Origin: Bacteroidota bacterium
Lineage (GTDB): Bacteria; Bacteroidota; Bacteroidia; Bacteroidales; P3
Direction of reading: 5' to 3'
Length of the DNA: 64,000 nucleotides
Assembly: GCA_023415495.1 (NCBI GenBank)
Contig: JAEZKK010000011.1
Coordinates: 62,001-126,000 of the forward strand
In this document: piece after piece, positions 8,803 to 18,088 of the stretch
How the letters are laid out: every line of letters begins with the position of its first letter
How positions within the stretch are numbered: the first letter of the stretch is position 1
Position numbers and translations under genes: made by a program
Notes under the pieces: model-generated
What the model saw: the letters and a program-made list of their open reading frames with translations, nothing else
Databases searched by the model: none
What the model was told of the DNA's origin: nothing

Positions 8803-10709
8803 AAGACAATCTTTACATCTTCTTTATAATTCTGCAATGTTCCATTTAAACTTGCAGTCCAACCGTCAATAAATACTTTACCGTTTTTGATAGCATTTGA
8901 ATAATCATCGCTTGTTATTTTCTCACTATTGGTAATGTAGTAATGGTTGCCAATTTTATAAATACAATCTTTCACTACTTCTTCGGTAACTTGTGTTGGT
9001 TCGTCTAATCCAATGGTGAAAATCATATTATAAATACGACTTAAAGCATCAATGTCATTTTCAGTTATTGAAATTTGTCCTTTATCGTCCACTTTTAATT
9101 TCATTGCATCAACACTATCAAAAACCTTAAACCCAATATCTGGGACTTGCTTTTTATCTTCCTCAAACAACCCGATTTTACTATTAACGTCTTCTATTTC
9201 TTTAGCAATTTTCTCTCCAGCTCGTTTCAATCTTTCTATTGTAATACTTGAAATAACGGGTGGTAAATTATTCTCAACACAAAACTTATAAGCTGGCTTA
9301 TCCTCTTTTATTGGCTCATCAATTTGACACAAAATAAATTTCCTATTACCACCATCTTCAGCATTAAGCTGCATCACCGCATGTCCTGTTGTCCCTGAAC
9401 CTGCGAAGAAGTCAAGAATAATATCATCATTCTTTAACAAAAGTGATAGCAGGAATTTTATTAATGAAACTGGCTTTGGATTATCAAAATAATATCCACC
9501 TAAAAATTCATTCAATTCATTAGCTCCTGTTTTTGTTCCAACAACATCTTTATCAAGAACTGTTTTTGGATGAATCGTTCCTCTTTCTTTTTCATACCAT
9601 AGAATACCAGAGCTATTAAAGTAAAACCTAACAACCTTTTGTCCTTTAGTGTCAAAAGTCTCTTCCCCCTTTAACCATGACAGCACCTGTTCTTTCATTG
9701 CCCAGCCTGCTGTTATTGTTACATCTTTAGCAAGTTTACCATTTTCAAAAATTAATTCATCTTTAATGATCTGTTGTTCTGAACCACCTATTGTCCCTGT
9801 AAATATTTCTGCATCGCCCTCAAAATCAATACTACCTTTTGAAAATGTAATATCACTAGCTGGATTTGCTTTTGATATTTTTTTTAATGCTCCATGTGCA
9901 ATTATTTGGTCATCACCATAATCAGATAATGAAAAGTATGGTAATGATTCTTTGTGTTTTGCATAACATAGAACATATTCATGTGCTTTTGCAAAATGAC
10001 CAGCAGTAGTACCAGCTTGTTGCCATATTAATGCTGTAGGTGCTTTTGTTAATGAATTATCCTCATCAAATATTTCATTCATTATTAACCTAAGATTGTG
10101 AACTTCATTATCGTCTATACTTATAAAAAGAACACCGTCTTTGCTTAGTAAATCTCTTGCTAATAATAAACGTGGATACATAAAGGCTAACCAACCGTTG
10201 TGGCTTTTTTTGGTTTTGAAACTAAAATCCATTCGTTCATAATCGCTTTCGCTAAGGTTTGCCAAGCCTAATACTTCTGCTTCTTCTTTGTCAAACTTAT
10301 CGGGATAAACAAACTCGTCTTTATCAGTATTGTATGGAGGATCTATGTAGATACACTTAATTTTACCGCTGTAATGGCTTTTGAGAATTTTCAAACTATC
10401 GAGATTGTCTCCTTTTAGCACCAAATTTTCTGTCGTATCAATATTCTTGCTTAAAGAGGTATTAAGGCGTAATTCCTTTTCTGTCTTTTGTGCATATTTC
10501 GCCCTGGCAAAGTTTCTGCCGACAAAGTTTAAACCATAACCATTTACTTTTTCATCAATGGGTATATTCAAAACAGATTTAAGTTCTTCTAAGTTTATTT
10601 CATTATCTCTAATAACATTAGGATAATTCTCTTTTAAAAAACTTAATAATTTGTTTTCGTTGTCTTCAGTTCCAACAACTGTAAATCCTGCGTTTATAAA
10701 TTCGTTCAT
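8799..10709 (-). CDS. mod: type III restriction-modification system, DNA adenine methyltransferase (Mod)
   Basis: A 636-residue beta-class adenine-N6 methyltransferase, the recognition and modification subunit of a type III system. The motifs are in permuted order: motif IV IYIDPPYNTDKDEF near residue 120 comes before the SAM-binding motif I ILDFFAGSGTTGHAV near 433, as in Mod proteins. The stretch between them, roughly residues 220-380, is the likely target recognition domain. Full length, with no simple-sequence tract that would suggest phase variation. The start shares one base with the stop of the upstream dinD-like gene (TAATG), and res lies beyond that, so mod is the last gene of the operon. 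It may act alone as a methyltransferase or with Res for cleavage. Confidence 0.93.
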   Translation of the reverse strand: MNEFINAGFTVVGTEDNENKLLSFLKENYPNVIRDNEINLEELKSVLNIPIDEKVNGYGLNFVGRNFARAKYAQKTEKELRLNTSLSKNIDTTENLVLKGDNLDSLKILKSHYSGKIKCIYIDPPYNTDKDEFVYPDKFDKEEAEVLGLANLSESDYERMDFSFKTKKSHNGWLAFMYPRLLLARDLLSKDGVLFISIDDNEVHNLRLIMNEIFDEDNSLTKAPTALIWQQAGTTAGHFAKAHEYVLCYAKHKESLPYFSLSDYGDDQIIAHGALKKISKANPASDITFSKGSIDFEGDAEIFTGTIGGSEQQIIKDELIFENGKLAKDVTITAGWAMKEQVLSWLKGEETFDTKGQKVVRFYFNSSGILWYEKERGTIHPKTVLDKDVVGTKTGANELNEFLGGYYFDNPKPVSLIKFLLSLLLKNDDIILDFFAGSGTTGHAVMQLNAEDGGNRKFILCQIDEPIKEDKPAYKFCVENNLPPVISSITIERLKRAGEKIAKEIEDVNSKIGLFEEDKKQVPDIGFKVFDSVDAMKLKVDDKGQISITENDIDALSRIYNMIFTIGLDEPTQVTEEVVKDCIYKIGNHYYITNSEKITSDDYSNAIKNGKVFIDGWTASLNGTLQNYKEDVKIVF

Positions 10710-11560
10710 TATTCTTCGTTGTTATTTTTAAAACCTTTGTTTTCTTTAAGTGATTTAGTTTGTTCGGATTTAAGTTTACGTTCTATTTTTTTTACATCTT
10801 CTTCGGGTGGAAGATTTTCGGGAACGATACCACGAGAGAGTAAAGTATTTCTTACTGATTTATTATTGGTGATATGTTCGTTAGAAATTTGACCTTCGGT
10901 ATTCATTTTTTGCTGCTTGGCATTGAAAATAGTAATTTCTGTAGCAAAATCTTTGGCTTTTAGTAAAATTGTAGGCATAAAGTCGGCTAATGGTTTATTC
11001 TTAATATCCCATTTATCTTTCATTTGCTGTGTTGTTCTGTTAAACAAAGCTTGGTCGCCTTTACTTCGAATTAATGCAAAGTTTTGATTGCCCCCTGTTT
11101 GTTCAAATATAATATGAGATAGTTCTTTTTCGGTTTCTGCTAATTTGTTTCGGGCTTGCACTCTTTCTAATTCTAATATTTTTTGCTCAATAAGTTCTGC
11201 TTTTCTGGTTTGAACTGCAAAATAAGTTTGAGCAAAAGCAATCTGTTCTTTTCTTGGGTCGCCGTTTTGAGCAATTAAATAACAAGCATAACGTGTAAGC
11301 ATCACATCGTCAATTTCCTTTTTCGCTCCTGAACCTATATCAACCAATTTCCCGACGTCGGCAAAATGGTCTGAAATATTCTGACCTGAAATTTCGCAAG
11401 CTGTTTTGGCTTTGCTTATAACATTTTGAAAATTATCCCATTTACCATATCCAAGCAAATGTTGCAAATCTCTTGCTAACCAAAATTCTATTCCATCTTC
11501 TGTTAGGTTTAAAAAATCTTCGAAGTTTTCGGTTAGTTTATATACAATATCCTTTTTCAT
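10709..11560 (-). CDS. DinD-like protein inside the type III operon
   Basis: A 283-residue homologue of DinD (DNA damage-inducible protein D). The N-terminal half has the Bro-N/DinD pattern: FEDFLNLTEDGIEFWLARDLQHLLGYGKWDNFQ, shown here only as residues 13-45, then ACEISGQNISDHF and DVMLTRYACYLIAQNGDPRKEQIAFAQTYFA. The C-terminal half is helical and charged. E. coli DinD is SOS-induced and its product has been reported to inhibit RecA. Here the gene sits between res (9 bases upstream) and mod (one-base TAATG overlap), so it is surely co-translated with the restriction system. A role in sensing or limiting restriction damage is an inference from position only. Confidence 0.85.
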   Translation of the reverse strand: MKKDIVYKLTENFEDFLNLTEDGIEFWLARDLQHLLGYGKWDNFQNVISKAKTACEISGQNISDHFADVGKLVDIGSGAKKEIDDVMLTRYACYLIAQNGDPRKEQIAFAQTYFAVQTRKAELIEQKILELERVQARNKLAETEKELSHIIFEQTGGNQNFALIRSKGDQALFNRTTQQMKDKWDIKNKPLADFMPTILLKAKDFATEITIFNAKQQKMNTEGQISNEHITNNKSVRNTLLSRGIVPENLPPEEDVKKIERKLKSEQTKSLKENKGFKNNNEE

Positions 11561-11569
11561 AACCTTAAT

Positions 11570-14488
11570 TTATGATTTTATCAATGTTGCTAATTGAGTC
11601 TTATTTATACGTTCTTTAAATGAAATTTTAATATTATCGTTTTTGTAATGCTCACTAAGAGCTTCAAAATACTTTTTGGCAAAATCAATTTTCCCTTTTT
11701 CATTTACAGGTATTGCCGTTGAGGATTTATAACCTTTTGCTTCCACAACAAGGAAGATTTTATTGCCCTCTTTGGTTTTAACAGTATAGCAAAAGTCAGG
11801 ATTATAATCACCCAATGGAGTTTTAATTTTTAAGCGTGGTAGTTTCCCGAAAATTTCAATACTGTCAATATCGGGGTCTTGTTCCACAACGTCCAATTCA
11901 AAGTCGCTGTCGTATTCAATTACTTCTTCAAATACCCATTTGTTTTTTAAAGAAAAATCACCTGATATATCTTTCTGAAACCTGCCAACGCTTCCAATAT
12001 CTAAATATGTTTTATCATTTTCAGTTTTGAATACATTTGGTAAACCTGTTCCGTTAATTCCGTCATACTTAATGTTTGCTTTTAGCATTGCTACTAAGTT
12101 GCCGTTGATTATTTCAGCTATCTCTCTTTGAGCCTGTTCTGGATTATTGCAAAGTATTTTAGTTTTAAATTCATCACTCAAAGCATTGAAAACCTTTACT
12201 ACAAATGAAATAGGCGTTTTAGTCTTGTTGGATAAAGTGCGAACCAATTCCAAATAATCAACTTTGCTTTTGTACGAAACCGTATCAGTTAGTTTTTCTG
12301 TTATTGCACCTTGTTCACCTATTTTATTTACGTTAAGTTCAGCACGAATAGTTTGCAACAAAATTTCTTCAATGTTTACGGCTTCAATTTGTGTTTTTAT
12401 GTTTTGTATCAATTGTTTTTCTTGCTCTTCACTTAAAGTCTCTAGAATATAAAAAGCATTTTTATTGATAGTATTCCATAGGCTTTGAAACTCTTGTAAG
12501 TGTGTTGATTTTATATAAACCTTCTTTTTCTCTTTTTTCTTCTCTGCTTTTTGAACGTATGTGTTTGTATCGGTCGCATATAAATTTTCAATTGCTTTTA
12601 CTTGGTCTTCTGGCAAATTTTGTTCTTTTAGAATGGTAGAAAACTCAGGCGATTTTTCGTAAATCTTTTGTCCATCAACTATTGCCTTGCGAACAATCAT
12701 TTTCTTGTCCTTCAACACATCATCAACCAATGTAACTATTGTATCATCATCAAAGCCCGATTTTTCTTTAAGCGTTTTAATCAGTTCCTGCTCTGTAAAT
12801 GTTTCTGAGATCAAGAATGAGTTGTTTAAAATTTCGTTTTGTATGGCTTCAACGAAGCCCTGTTCTTTGCTTGAAACAACTACATCAAGGTTATTGATTT
12901 TCCAAAATACCTCTTGGTCGTCATTCAGGTTTTTTAACGTGTTACGTTGCAAGTCTTGATTTACACAAATTCGTAAACCACGCCCAATTTGTTGGAGTTT
13001 TGATATTTCGCTTCCTTGATTAGATAGTTTACAAATGGTAAAAACATTAGGATTATCCCATCCTTCTTGTAATGCCCATATTGAAAAAATAAAACGTGTA
13101 GGACTTTCAAACGAAAGCAATTTCTTTTTGTCTTTAAGAATTTCATCAACACCTGCTTTTACTTTTTCATCTGCATTTCCTTTATCTCCTGAAAAATATC
13201 CTTTGTGAACATGCAAAATGTTATAGCTGTCAAAATCATTTTGAAGATATTTATAATATTCACTTGTTTGGTCGAGTTTGCGAATAACTTCTTTATATTG
13301 TTCTTTGTATTCTTCTTCAAATATAATCTTGACTTTTGGATTATCGCCACGGAATAAACTTGTATCGCTCTCCATAAAAAATAAGGTGAGTGCTTTTATT
13401 CCTTGCTCAAACAAACCTTTTTCTTTCTCAAAATGAATTTTGATTGTTTCTTTAATCATTGCCCGCAATGATTCGTCCGACAAAGAATAATCAACTTTTT
13501 CAATGGTGTCGTCTGCTAAAACAATGGTGTCTTTGTTTATTTTCTTTATGCTTTTACCGTTAAAAACAGAACCAACACCTAATTCTCTTCTTGTAATAAT
13601 ACCATTGGTTAATGTGCTTACGTGTGCTATATTCTTAGAACCAACCTTTTCAATCCCAATAAGAGTATCTGTGTTCTCGATTACGTCTTGCGTGTAAACC
13701 ACAATTTTCTTCACAAGGCTCTGACGAAAAGAAGAAATACTGTCTAATACATAAGCAACATTTGATAATGGTAAACTGTCTTTTTTCTTTGGAAATGTAG
13801 CCCCAAAACGCAAATAGTAATTATCAAATCCCTTAAAATATGTTTTAAAAGCATCTCCTTCAAAACGATGAGGTTCGTCCATAATCACAATAGGATTTAA
13901 GCGTTTTAAACATTCTAAGTATGATTTTGGTGGTTCTTGATTATATTCAAATAATTCAGGCGTATTCATTTCTCGCTCTAATGGACGATTTAGAATATTA
14001 TCCTTGCTATTAAACGAACTTGGAGTCATTACCAAAACAGATAAATGAGAAGTTCCGATAAATTGTTTTACAGCTGATATGTTTCCTCCTTCGTAAACAA
14101 ATGTTTCAATTTCCTTGTCTTTTTCGTTTGCGTAAAAACTTTTAAAATAGTCTTTTGTATCCTCTAAGTTCGTTTTTGTCCCTTCACGAATTGGAACAGA
14201 AGGAATAAGAATTATAAATTTCTTGTAGCCAAAGTTTTTACTCAGTTCAAAAATAGTTTTGATAAATGTGAACGTTTTCCCAGTACCTGTTTCCATCATT
14301 ATATCAATATTATTGTTATCTTGAATTGGAAATTTATACTTGTTATTATTGTAATGAGCAGTCATCACATTGGTAAACTTTTCTTTTAAATGTAGGTTTT
14401 CAAAGAGACTTATTATATTATTAACACAGTCTTCCTGAAAGGCTTGAATTTCGTATTGGAACTGTTTTGTTTCTGTTTTAGTAATCAT
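11570..14488 (-). CDS. res: type III restriction enzyme, helicase-nuclease subunit (Res)
   Basis: A 972-residue Res subunit. Superfamily 2 helicase motifs are in order: Walker A METGTGKTFTF near residue 65, IMDEPHRFEG (DExH, here DEPH) near 205, and the later motif QIGRGLRICVN near 495. The C-terminus carries the PD-(D/E)xK nuclease: NPDFCYTVK followed about 12 residues later by LVVEAKGY (near 905-925). Catalytic D, E and K are all present, so the enzyme looks intact. ATP-driven translocation and cutting need Mod for site recognition. First gene of the operon res-dinD-mod; no clear promoter motif is seen in the 300 bases upstream. Confidence 0.93.
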   Translation of the reverse strand: MITKTETKQFQYEIQAFQEDCVNNIISLFENLHLKEKFTNVMTAHYNNNKYKFPIQDNNNIDIMMETGTGKTFTFIKTIFELSKNFGYKKFIILIPSVPIREGTKTNLEDTKDYFKSFYANEKDKEIETFVYEGGNISAVKQFIGTSHLSVLVMTPSSFNSKDNILNRPLEREMNTPELFEYNQEPPKSYLECLKRLNPIVIMDEPHRFEGDAFKTYFKGFDNYYLRFGATFPKKKDSLPLSNVAYVLDSISSFRQSLVKKIVVYTQDVIENTDTLIGIEKVGSKNIAHVSTLTNGIITRRELGVGSVFNGKSIKKINKDTIVLADDTIEKVDYSLSDESLRAMIKETIKIHFEKEKGLFEQGIKALTLFFMESDTSLFRGDNPKVKIIFEEEYKEQYKEVIRKLDQTSEYYKYLQNDFDSYNILHVHKGYFSGDKGNADEKVKAGVDEILKDKKKLLSFESPTRFIFSIWALQEGWDNPNVFTICKLSNQGSEISKLQQIGRGLRICVNQDLQRNTLKNLNDDQEVFWKINNLDVVVSSKEQGFVEAIQNEILNNSFLISETFTEQELIKTLKEKSGFDDDTIVTLVDDVLKDKKMIVRKAIVDGQKIYEKSPEFSTILKEQNLPEDQVKAIENLYATDTNTYVQKAEKKKEKKKVYIKSTHLQEFQSLWNTINKNAFYILETLSEEQEKQLIQNIKTQIEAVNIEEILLQTIRAELNVNKIGEQGAITEKLTDTVSYKSKVDYLELVRTLSNKTKTPISFVVKVFNALSDEFKTKILCNNPEQAQREIAEIINGNLVAMLKANIKYDGINGTGLPNVFKTENDKTYLDIGSVGRFQKDISGDFSLKNKWVFEEVIEYDSDFELDVVEQDPDIDSIEIFGKLPRLKIKTPLGDYNPDFCYTVKTKEGNKIFLVVEAKGYKSSTAIPVNEKGKIDFAKKYFEALSEHYKNDNIKISFKERINKTQLATLIKS

Positions 14489-14794
14489 TTAATATCTCAA
14501 ATTTAAATTCCAAAGTGTTTAGGAAGTTGAATATATGTTGTTATGTGTATGGTAATACTTCATTACAAAATTCTGTTTTCAATCCTTCTTATGTCAGCTA
14601 TTTTACCATACTTAAAGCTTCAAAGATACAAAATATTTAATTTATCTCATTATCATTTTAAAACTGTACTGCTGTTATTATGGAAAAACTGAAACTTTAA
14701 AAGTCCTTTAAAAAAATTTAAATGGATTTGCAAAAAAAAGAGAGGGGAATTGTCCCTCTCTTTTGGTTTATTGTTATTGGTAATTTAATTAGTC
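14489..14794. other. 306-base gap between the type III operon and the methyltransferase gene
   Basis: AT-rich, with no gene. It contains the likely res promoter region and, at 14736-14764, the terminator of the methyltransferase gene. No repeats of the phased-palindrome kind are seen here. Confidence 0.6.
14736..14764 (-). terminator. Rho-independent terminator of the methyltransferase gene
   Basis: Perfect 11-bp arms (AAAAGAGAGGG at 14736-14746 and its complement at 14754-14764) with a 7-base loop. On the minus strand the stem runs into eight T residues. It lies 31 bases after the stop codon at 14795. Confidence 0.9.
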
Positions 14795-15565
14795 TTAGAT
14801 CTTTTTGATTATAAAGAAGACATAACCAAAGTATTCTTTGTTGGTTTGGTAGTATTCTATCTCTTGCTCCATTCTTTCAACAAAATCTTTAGCTGCTAAG
14901 CTGTAATTGTTTTCTTCAAGAAATGGTTGAAAGCGAGTTTTTGCAATAGAATGATAATTATCAATCCAAGTGTATTCTGGTAATATGAAATGAGCTATTG
15001 GTTTATAGCCACAGTCTTCAATTATCTTTAATTTAGTTGAAATCATATCTATCTCAGATACATTTTCTGTTATAAAGCTTGAATCTTTTGGTCTTTGATT
15101 GCTTAACCAACAACATTCCGTTACTGCCATATAGCCATTTGGTTTAAGATACTTTTTCCACTCTTTCAAACCTTTCTCAAATCCAATATGATAAATTGAG
15201 CCTTCAGCCCAAATTACATCAAATTCATTTTTCTTAAAAGGTAGTTCGCACATTGAAGCAACAAGTCCTTTAACCTTATTGGTTAAATTCTTTTCCTTTA
15301 TTCTTTTGTTAAGCCCTTCAATCATCTTGGGGGCTATATCAACGGCAGTAATTTCACAATCAATATTTGATGCAATAATTTCTGTCTGTTTTCCAGTACC
15401 ACATCCTAAATCTGCTATCTTAATTTTAGAAGAAGTATTATTCAAAAAGCTTAATGCTTTAAGGGTTTCCTTTTCTCCACCAGGACCTTGAGAGCTAATA
15501 CCTGCAAAAAAGTTAATAACTAATTGAAAATCGAAATCTACTATTAATTTATTTTCTGTATTCAT
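14795..15565 (-). CDS. SAM-dependent methyltransferase, class I
   Basis: A 256-residue class I methyltransferase counted from the ATG at 15565 (MNTENK); an upstream start at 15592 would add nine residues but is less likely. Motif I, IADLGCGTGKQTEIIA, is at about residues 58-73, followed by ITAVDIAP (motif II acid) and FDVIWAEGSIYHIGFEKGLKEW, given here as the region around residues 120-140. This resembles small-molecule or menaquinone-type methyltransferases, but the substrate cannot be told. It is a single-gene unit: an inverted repeat lies just upstream and a strong terminator follows. Confidence 0.8.
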   Translation of the reverse strand: MNTENKLIVDFDFQLVINFFAGISSQGPGGEKETLKALSFLNNTSSKIKIADLGCGTGKQTEIIASNIDCEITAVDIAPKMIEGLNKRIKEKNLTNKVKGLVASMCELPFKKNEFDVIWAEGSIYHIGFEKGLKEWKKYLKPNGYMAVTECCWLSNQRPKDSSFITENVSEIDMISTKLKIIEDCGYKPIAHFILPEYTWIDNYHSIAKTRFQPFLEENNYSLAAKDFVERMEQEIEYYQTNKEYFGYVFFIIKKI

Positions 15566-15580
15566 GATTAATTGTATTGT

Positions 15581-15619
15581 CTCACAAAGCAAATCTACTA
15601 ATGATTTACATTTTGTGAG
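15581..15619 (-). promoter_or_regulatory. inverted repeat at the methyltransferase promoter
   Basis: Arms CTCACAAA (15581-15588) and TTTGTGAG (15612-15619) are perfect complements 23 bases apart. On the minus strand the inner arm contributes to TTGCTTTG, close to a -7 element. It could be an operator or a weak hairpin in the leader. Confidence 0.4.
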
Positions 15620-15867
15620 CGTTAAAAATTATTTAAATAAAAGACTATATCCCCAAATGAAATATTTGAGAACAACTTAAAGGAAGAATCTGTAAACGAC
15701 ACAGATTCTTATAATACAATATCCGAATTAAATAAACTATTAAACATCCAATGATTTTAGATTGGCAAAATTATAAATAATAATCGAAATAACAAAATCA
15801 ATTATAGAATACCTTATCTCAAAACAATATATTCTAAGTCTATGGCTTAGATATCATAATATATTTG

Positions 15868-15875
15868 TAAATTTG
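15868..15875 (+). promoter_or_regulatory. -7 element of the glycosyltransferase operon
   Basis: TAAATTTG fits TAnnTTTG and ends 24 bases before the ATG at 15900. No clear -33 is seen. Confidence 0.5.
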
Positions 15876-15899
15876 TAGCTATAAATTTTGTTGTGGTTT

Positions 15900-16937
15900 A
15901 TGAGCGAAAGAAAATTATTGGTTGTTGGGAGTAGTGGTATTCACACTTTTAATACTATTGATTTAATTAAGGATTATTTCTCTGATGTATTTCTTATTAC
16001 GGATAAGGAGTACGAAGGGTTTAAGAATATTGAACACAAGAGGCTTGACTTCTCTTTTTCAAACCCTTTAAATATATTTTTACTTCCAAAGAATATTAGA
16101 AAAACGATTAAAGACTATAAACCTGATTTTATAATTATTATTCAAGTTTCTACAAGCGGTTTTAGCACTATTCTTGCAAACAAAGAAAAGATTCCAACCT
16201 TGGTTATTGCTTTGGGAAGTGATGTTTTGACTATACCTGAGAAGGGGTTCTTCTATAAACAATTAGCAAAGTTTGTTCTTAAGAGAGGGAAATACTTTAA
16301 TACTGGAGCAAGGTTTGCTGCTGAAAAGATGAATGCTTTGGCAGGAAGGGATTTGAATGTTCTTGTTGCAAATTCGGGGTTTAAGCCTGGCTGCACACCA
16401 ATGGAAAAACAAAATATTGTTTATTCTAATCGCCTTCATAAGTCTTTATATCGTATTCCTAAGATTGTTGAAGCCTTCGCAAGGTTTGTAAAAAATGGTA
16501 GAGAGGATTGGAAATTGGTTATTGGTGCAACTGGAGATGAGGAAAACCTTAGAAGAATTGCAAAAGAATTGGGAATTGAGGATAAGGTTGAGTTTATTGG
16601 TTGGGTAGAGAAAGAAACAAATAACTACTATTATTCTATTTCTAAGATATGGATTTCAATCCCTGAAACAGATAATACTCCAATTTCACTAATGGAAGCA
16701 ATGGCAGCAGGTTGTATTCCTGTTATGAGCGATTTAATTGCCAATAGGGAATGGGTTGAGGATGGAAAGAATGGAATAATTGTTTCGGATTATGATTCAA
16801 ATTATATTGAGAGAGCATTGAGTTTGGATTATGATAGTTTGGTAAAATATAATATTGATTTAATGGAAAGAGAAGGGACTAAGGATGCAAACCGTAGGAA
16901 GTTCTATTCAATTTTTGATAAAGAGTTTAAAAGATAA
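15900..16937 (+). CDS. glycosyltransferase, GT4-like
   Basis: A 345-residue GT-B glycosyltransferase counted from ATG 15900 (MSERKLLVVGSSG); the earlier TTG at 15888 is less plausible. The N-terminal half has the HTFNTIDLI and LVIALGSDVL segments. The C-terminal domain has the nucleotide-sugar binding pattern: KLVIGATGDEENLRRIAKEL, VEFIGWV and the E-x7-E region SIPETDNTPISLMEAMAAGC with both Glu residues. First of three glycosyltransferase genes on one transcript; its stop shares a base with the next ATG (TAATG). Likely role: transfer of a sugar during surface polysaccharide assembly. Donor and acceptor unknown. Confidence 0.87.
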   Translation: MSERKLLVVGSSGIHTFNTIDLIKDYFSDVFLITDKEYEGFKNIEHKRLDFSFSNPLNIFLLPKNIRKTIKDYKPDFIIIIQVSTSGFSTILANKEKIPTLVIALGSDVLTIPEKGFFYKQLAKFVLKRGKYFNTGARFAAEKMNALAGRDLNVLVANSGFKPGCTPMEKQNIVYSNRLHKSLYRIPKIVEAFARFVKNGREDWKLVIGATGDEENLRRIAKELGIEDKVEFIGWVEKETNNYYYSISKIWISIPETDNTPISLMEAMAAGCIPVMSDLIANREWVEDGKNGIIVSDYDSNYIERALSLDYDSLVKYNIDLMEREGTKDANRRKFYSIFDKEFKR

Positions 16938-18076
16938 TGAAAAATAAGATTGTACATATAACTACTGTTCATAAAAGATATGATTCGAGGATATTCTATA
17001 AGGAATGTTCTTCATTGGCTAAGGCAGGTTTTGAAGTGTTTTTGATTGTTGCGGATAATTTTATGAATGAGGTAATAACCTTAGACAGGAGTTCTGCTGT
17101 TACTATAATTGATGTTGGTAGTTTCAAAAATAGGTTTCAAAGAATATTTGGAGCATCGGAAAGGGTTTTAAAGATTGCTCTTGAAATTAATGCTCAGGTT
17201 TATCACTTCCATGACCCTGAACTTCTGCCTTTGGCACTAAAACTTAAGAAAAAAAATAAGATTGTTGTATTTGATTCTCACGAAGATATTTTTGCCAATA
17301 TTAAAGAAAAGGCATATATACCAAATATCCTAAAACCAATAATTTCTTTTCTTTTGACCCTTGTTGAAACCTATGTTCTTAAACGAATTGATGGAGTAAT
17401 TTCTGTAACTCCTCATATTTGCAATAAGCTAAGGAAATTGAATAAGAATACTGTAATGATTACCAATTACCCAATTTTGGGAGAAAGAAAGAGTGAAAAT
17501 TTCAACAGAAAAAAGTCTTTGGTTTTTGCTGGTGGGGTAATGAATCAGTGGAAGCATGAGTTTGTTTTGGATGCTTTGGCTTTATGTGAGGATAAGGAAG
17601 TGGTCTATAATCTTTGTGGTCCAACCTATACGGATTATATGGAAAGCTTAACTCAGCATAAGTCTTGGTCGAGGGTTAATTATTATGGAATTTTGAATAA
17701 ACAGGAAGTAGATAAACTATATAATGAGTCAAGCATTGGAATTGCAACCTTGATTTATGGGAAGAATGTTGGAGGTAAATTAGGTTCAATAGGCAATACC
17801 AAACTCTTTGAATATATGGCAGCAGAAATTCCTTTTATCTGTACTGATTTTGTTTTGTGGAAAGAGATTGTTGATAAGTATGATTGTGGAATTTGTGTTG
17901 AGCCAACCAATGCAGAGCAAATTGCAAAGGCTATTGATTTCCTTATTTCCAATCCTCAAAAAAGAGATGAGATGGGAAGAAACGGAAGAAAGGCAGTTGA
18001 AGAGGTTTATAATTGGAAAAATCAGGAACTAACCCTTTTTGATTTCTACAATAAACTTCTAACTCACAATAAATAA
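16937..18076 (+). CDS. glycosyltransferase, GT4-like
   Basis: A 379-residue GT-B glycosyltransferase. Start: VHITTVHKRYDSRIFYKECS, typical of a group of family 1/4 transferases acting on capsule or O-antigen; HFHDPELLPLA and VVFDSHEDIF mark the N-terminal acceptor domain. In the C-terminal domain YNESSIGIATLIYGKNVGG, TKLFEYMAAEIPFICTD and NGRKAVEEVYNW correspond to the donor-binding E-containing region and the C-terminal return helix. Overlaps the upstream gene by one base and is followed 12 bases later by the third transferase. Confidence 0.87.
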   Translation: MKNKIVHITTVHKRYDSRIFYKECSSLAKAGFEVFLIVADNFMNEVITLDRSSAVTIIDVGSFKNRFQRIFGASERVLKIALEINAQVYHFHDPELLPLALKLKKKNKIVVFDSHEDIFANIKEKAYIPNILKPIISFLLTLVETYVLKRIDGVISVTPHICNKLRKLNKNTVMITNYPILGERKSENFNRKKSLVFAGGVMNQWKHEFVLDALALCEDKEVVYNLCGPTYTDYMESLTQHKSWSRVNYYGILNKQEVDKLYNESSIGIATLIYGKNVGGKLGSIGNTKLFEYMAAEIPFICTDFVLWKEIVDKYDCGICVEPTNAEQIAKAIDFLISNPQKRDEMGRNGRKAVEEVYNWKNQELTLFDFYNKLLTHNK

Positions 18077-18088
18077 AGATTTGCATTA

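Larger units (their letters stand above)
15566..15899. other. 334-base divergent intergenic region
   Basis: No gene is seen. It holds an inverted repeat upstream of the methyltransferase (15581-15619), a perfect 10-bp hairpin at 15685-15711 (AAGAATCTGT, 7-base loop, ACAGATTCTT) and a plus-strand -7 element TAAATTTG at 15868-15875 for the glycosyltransferase operon. Confidence 0.65.
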
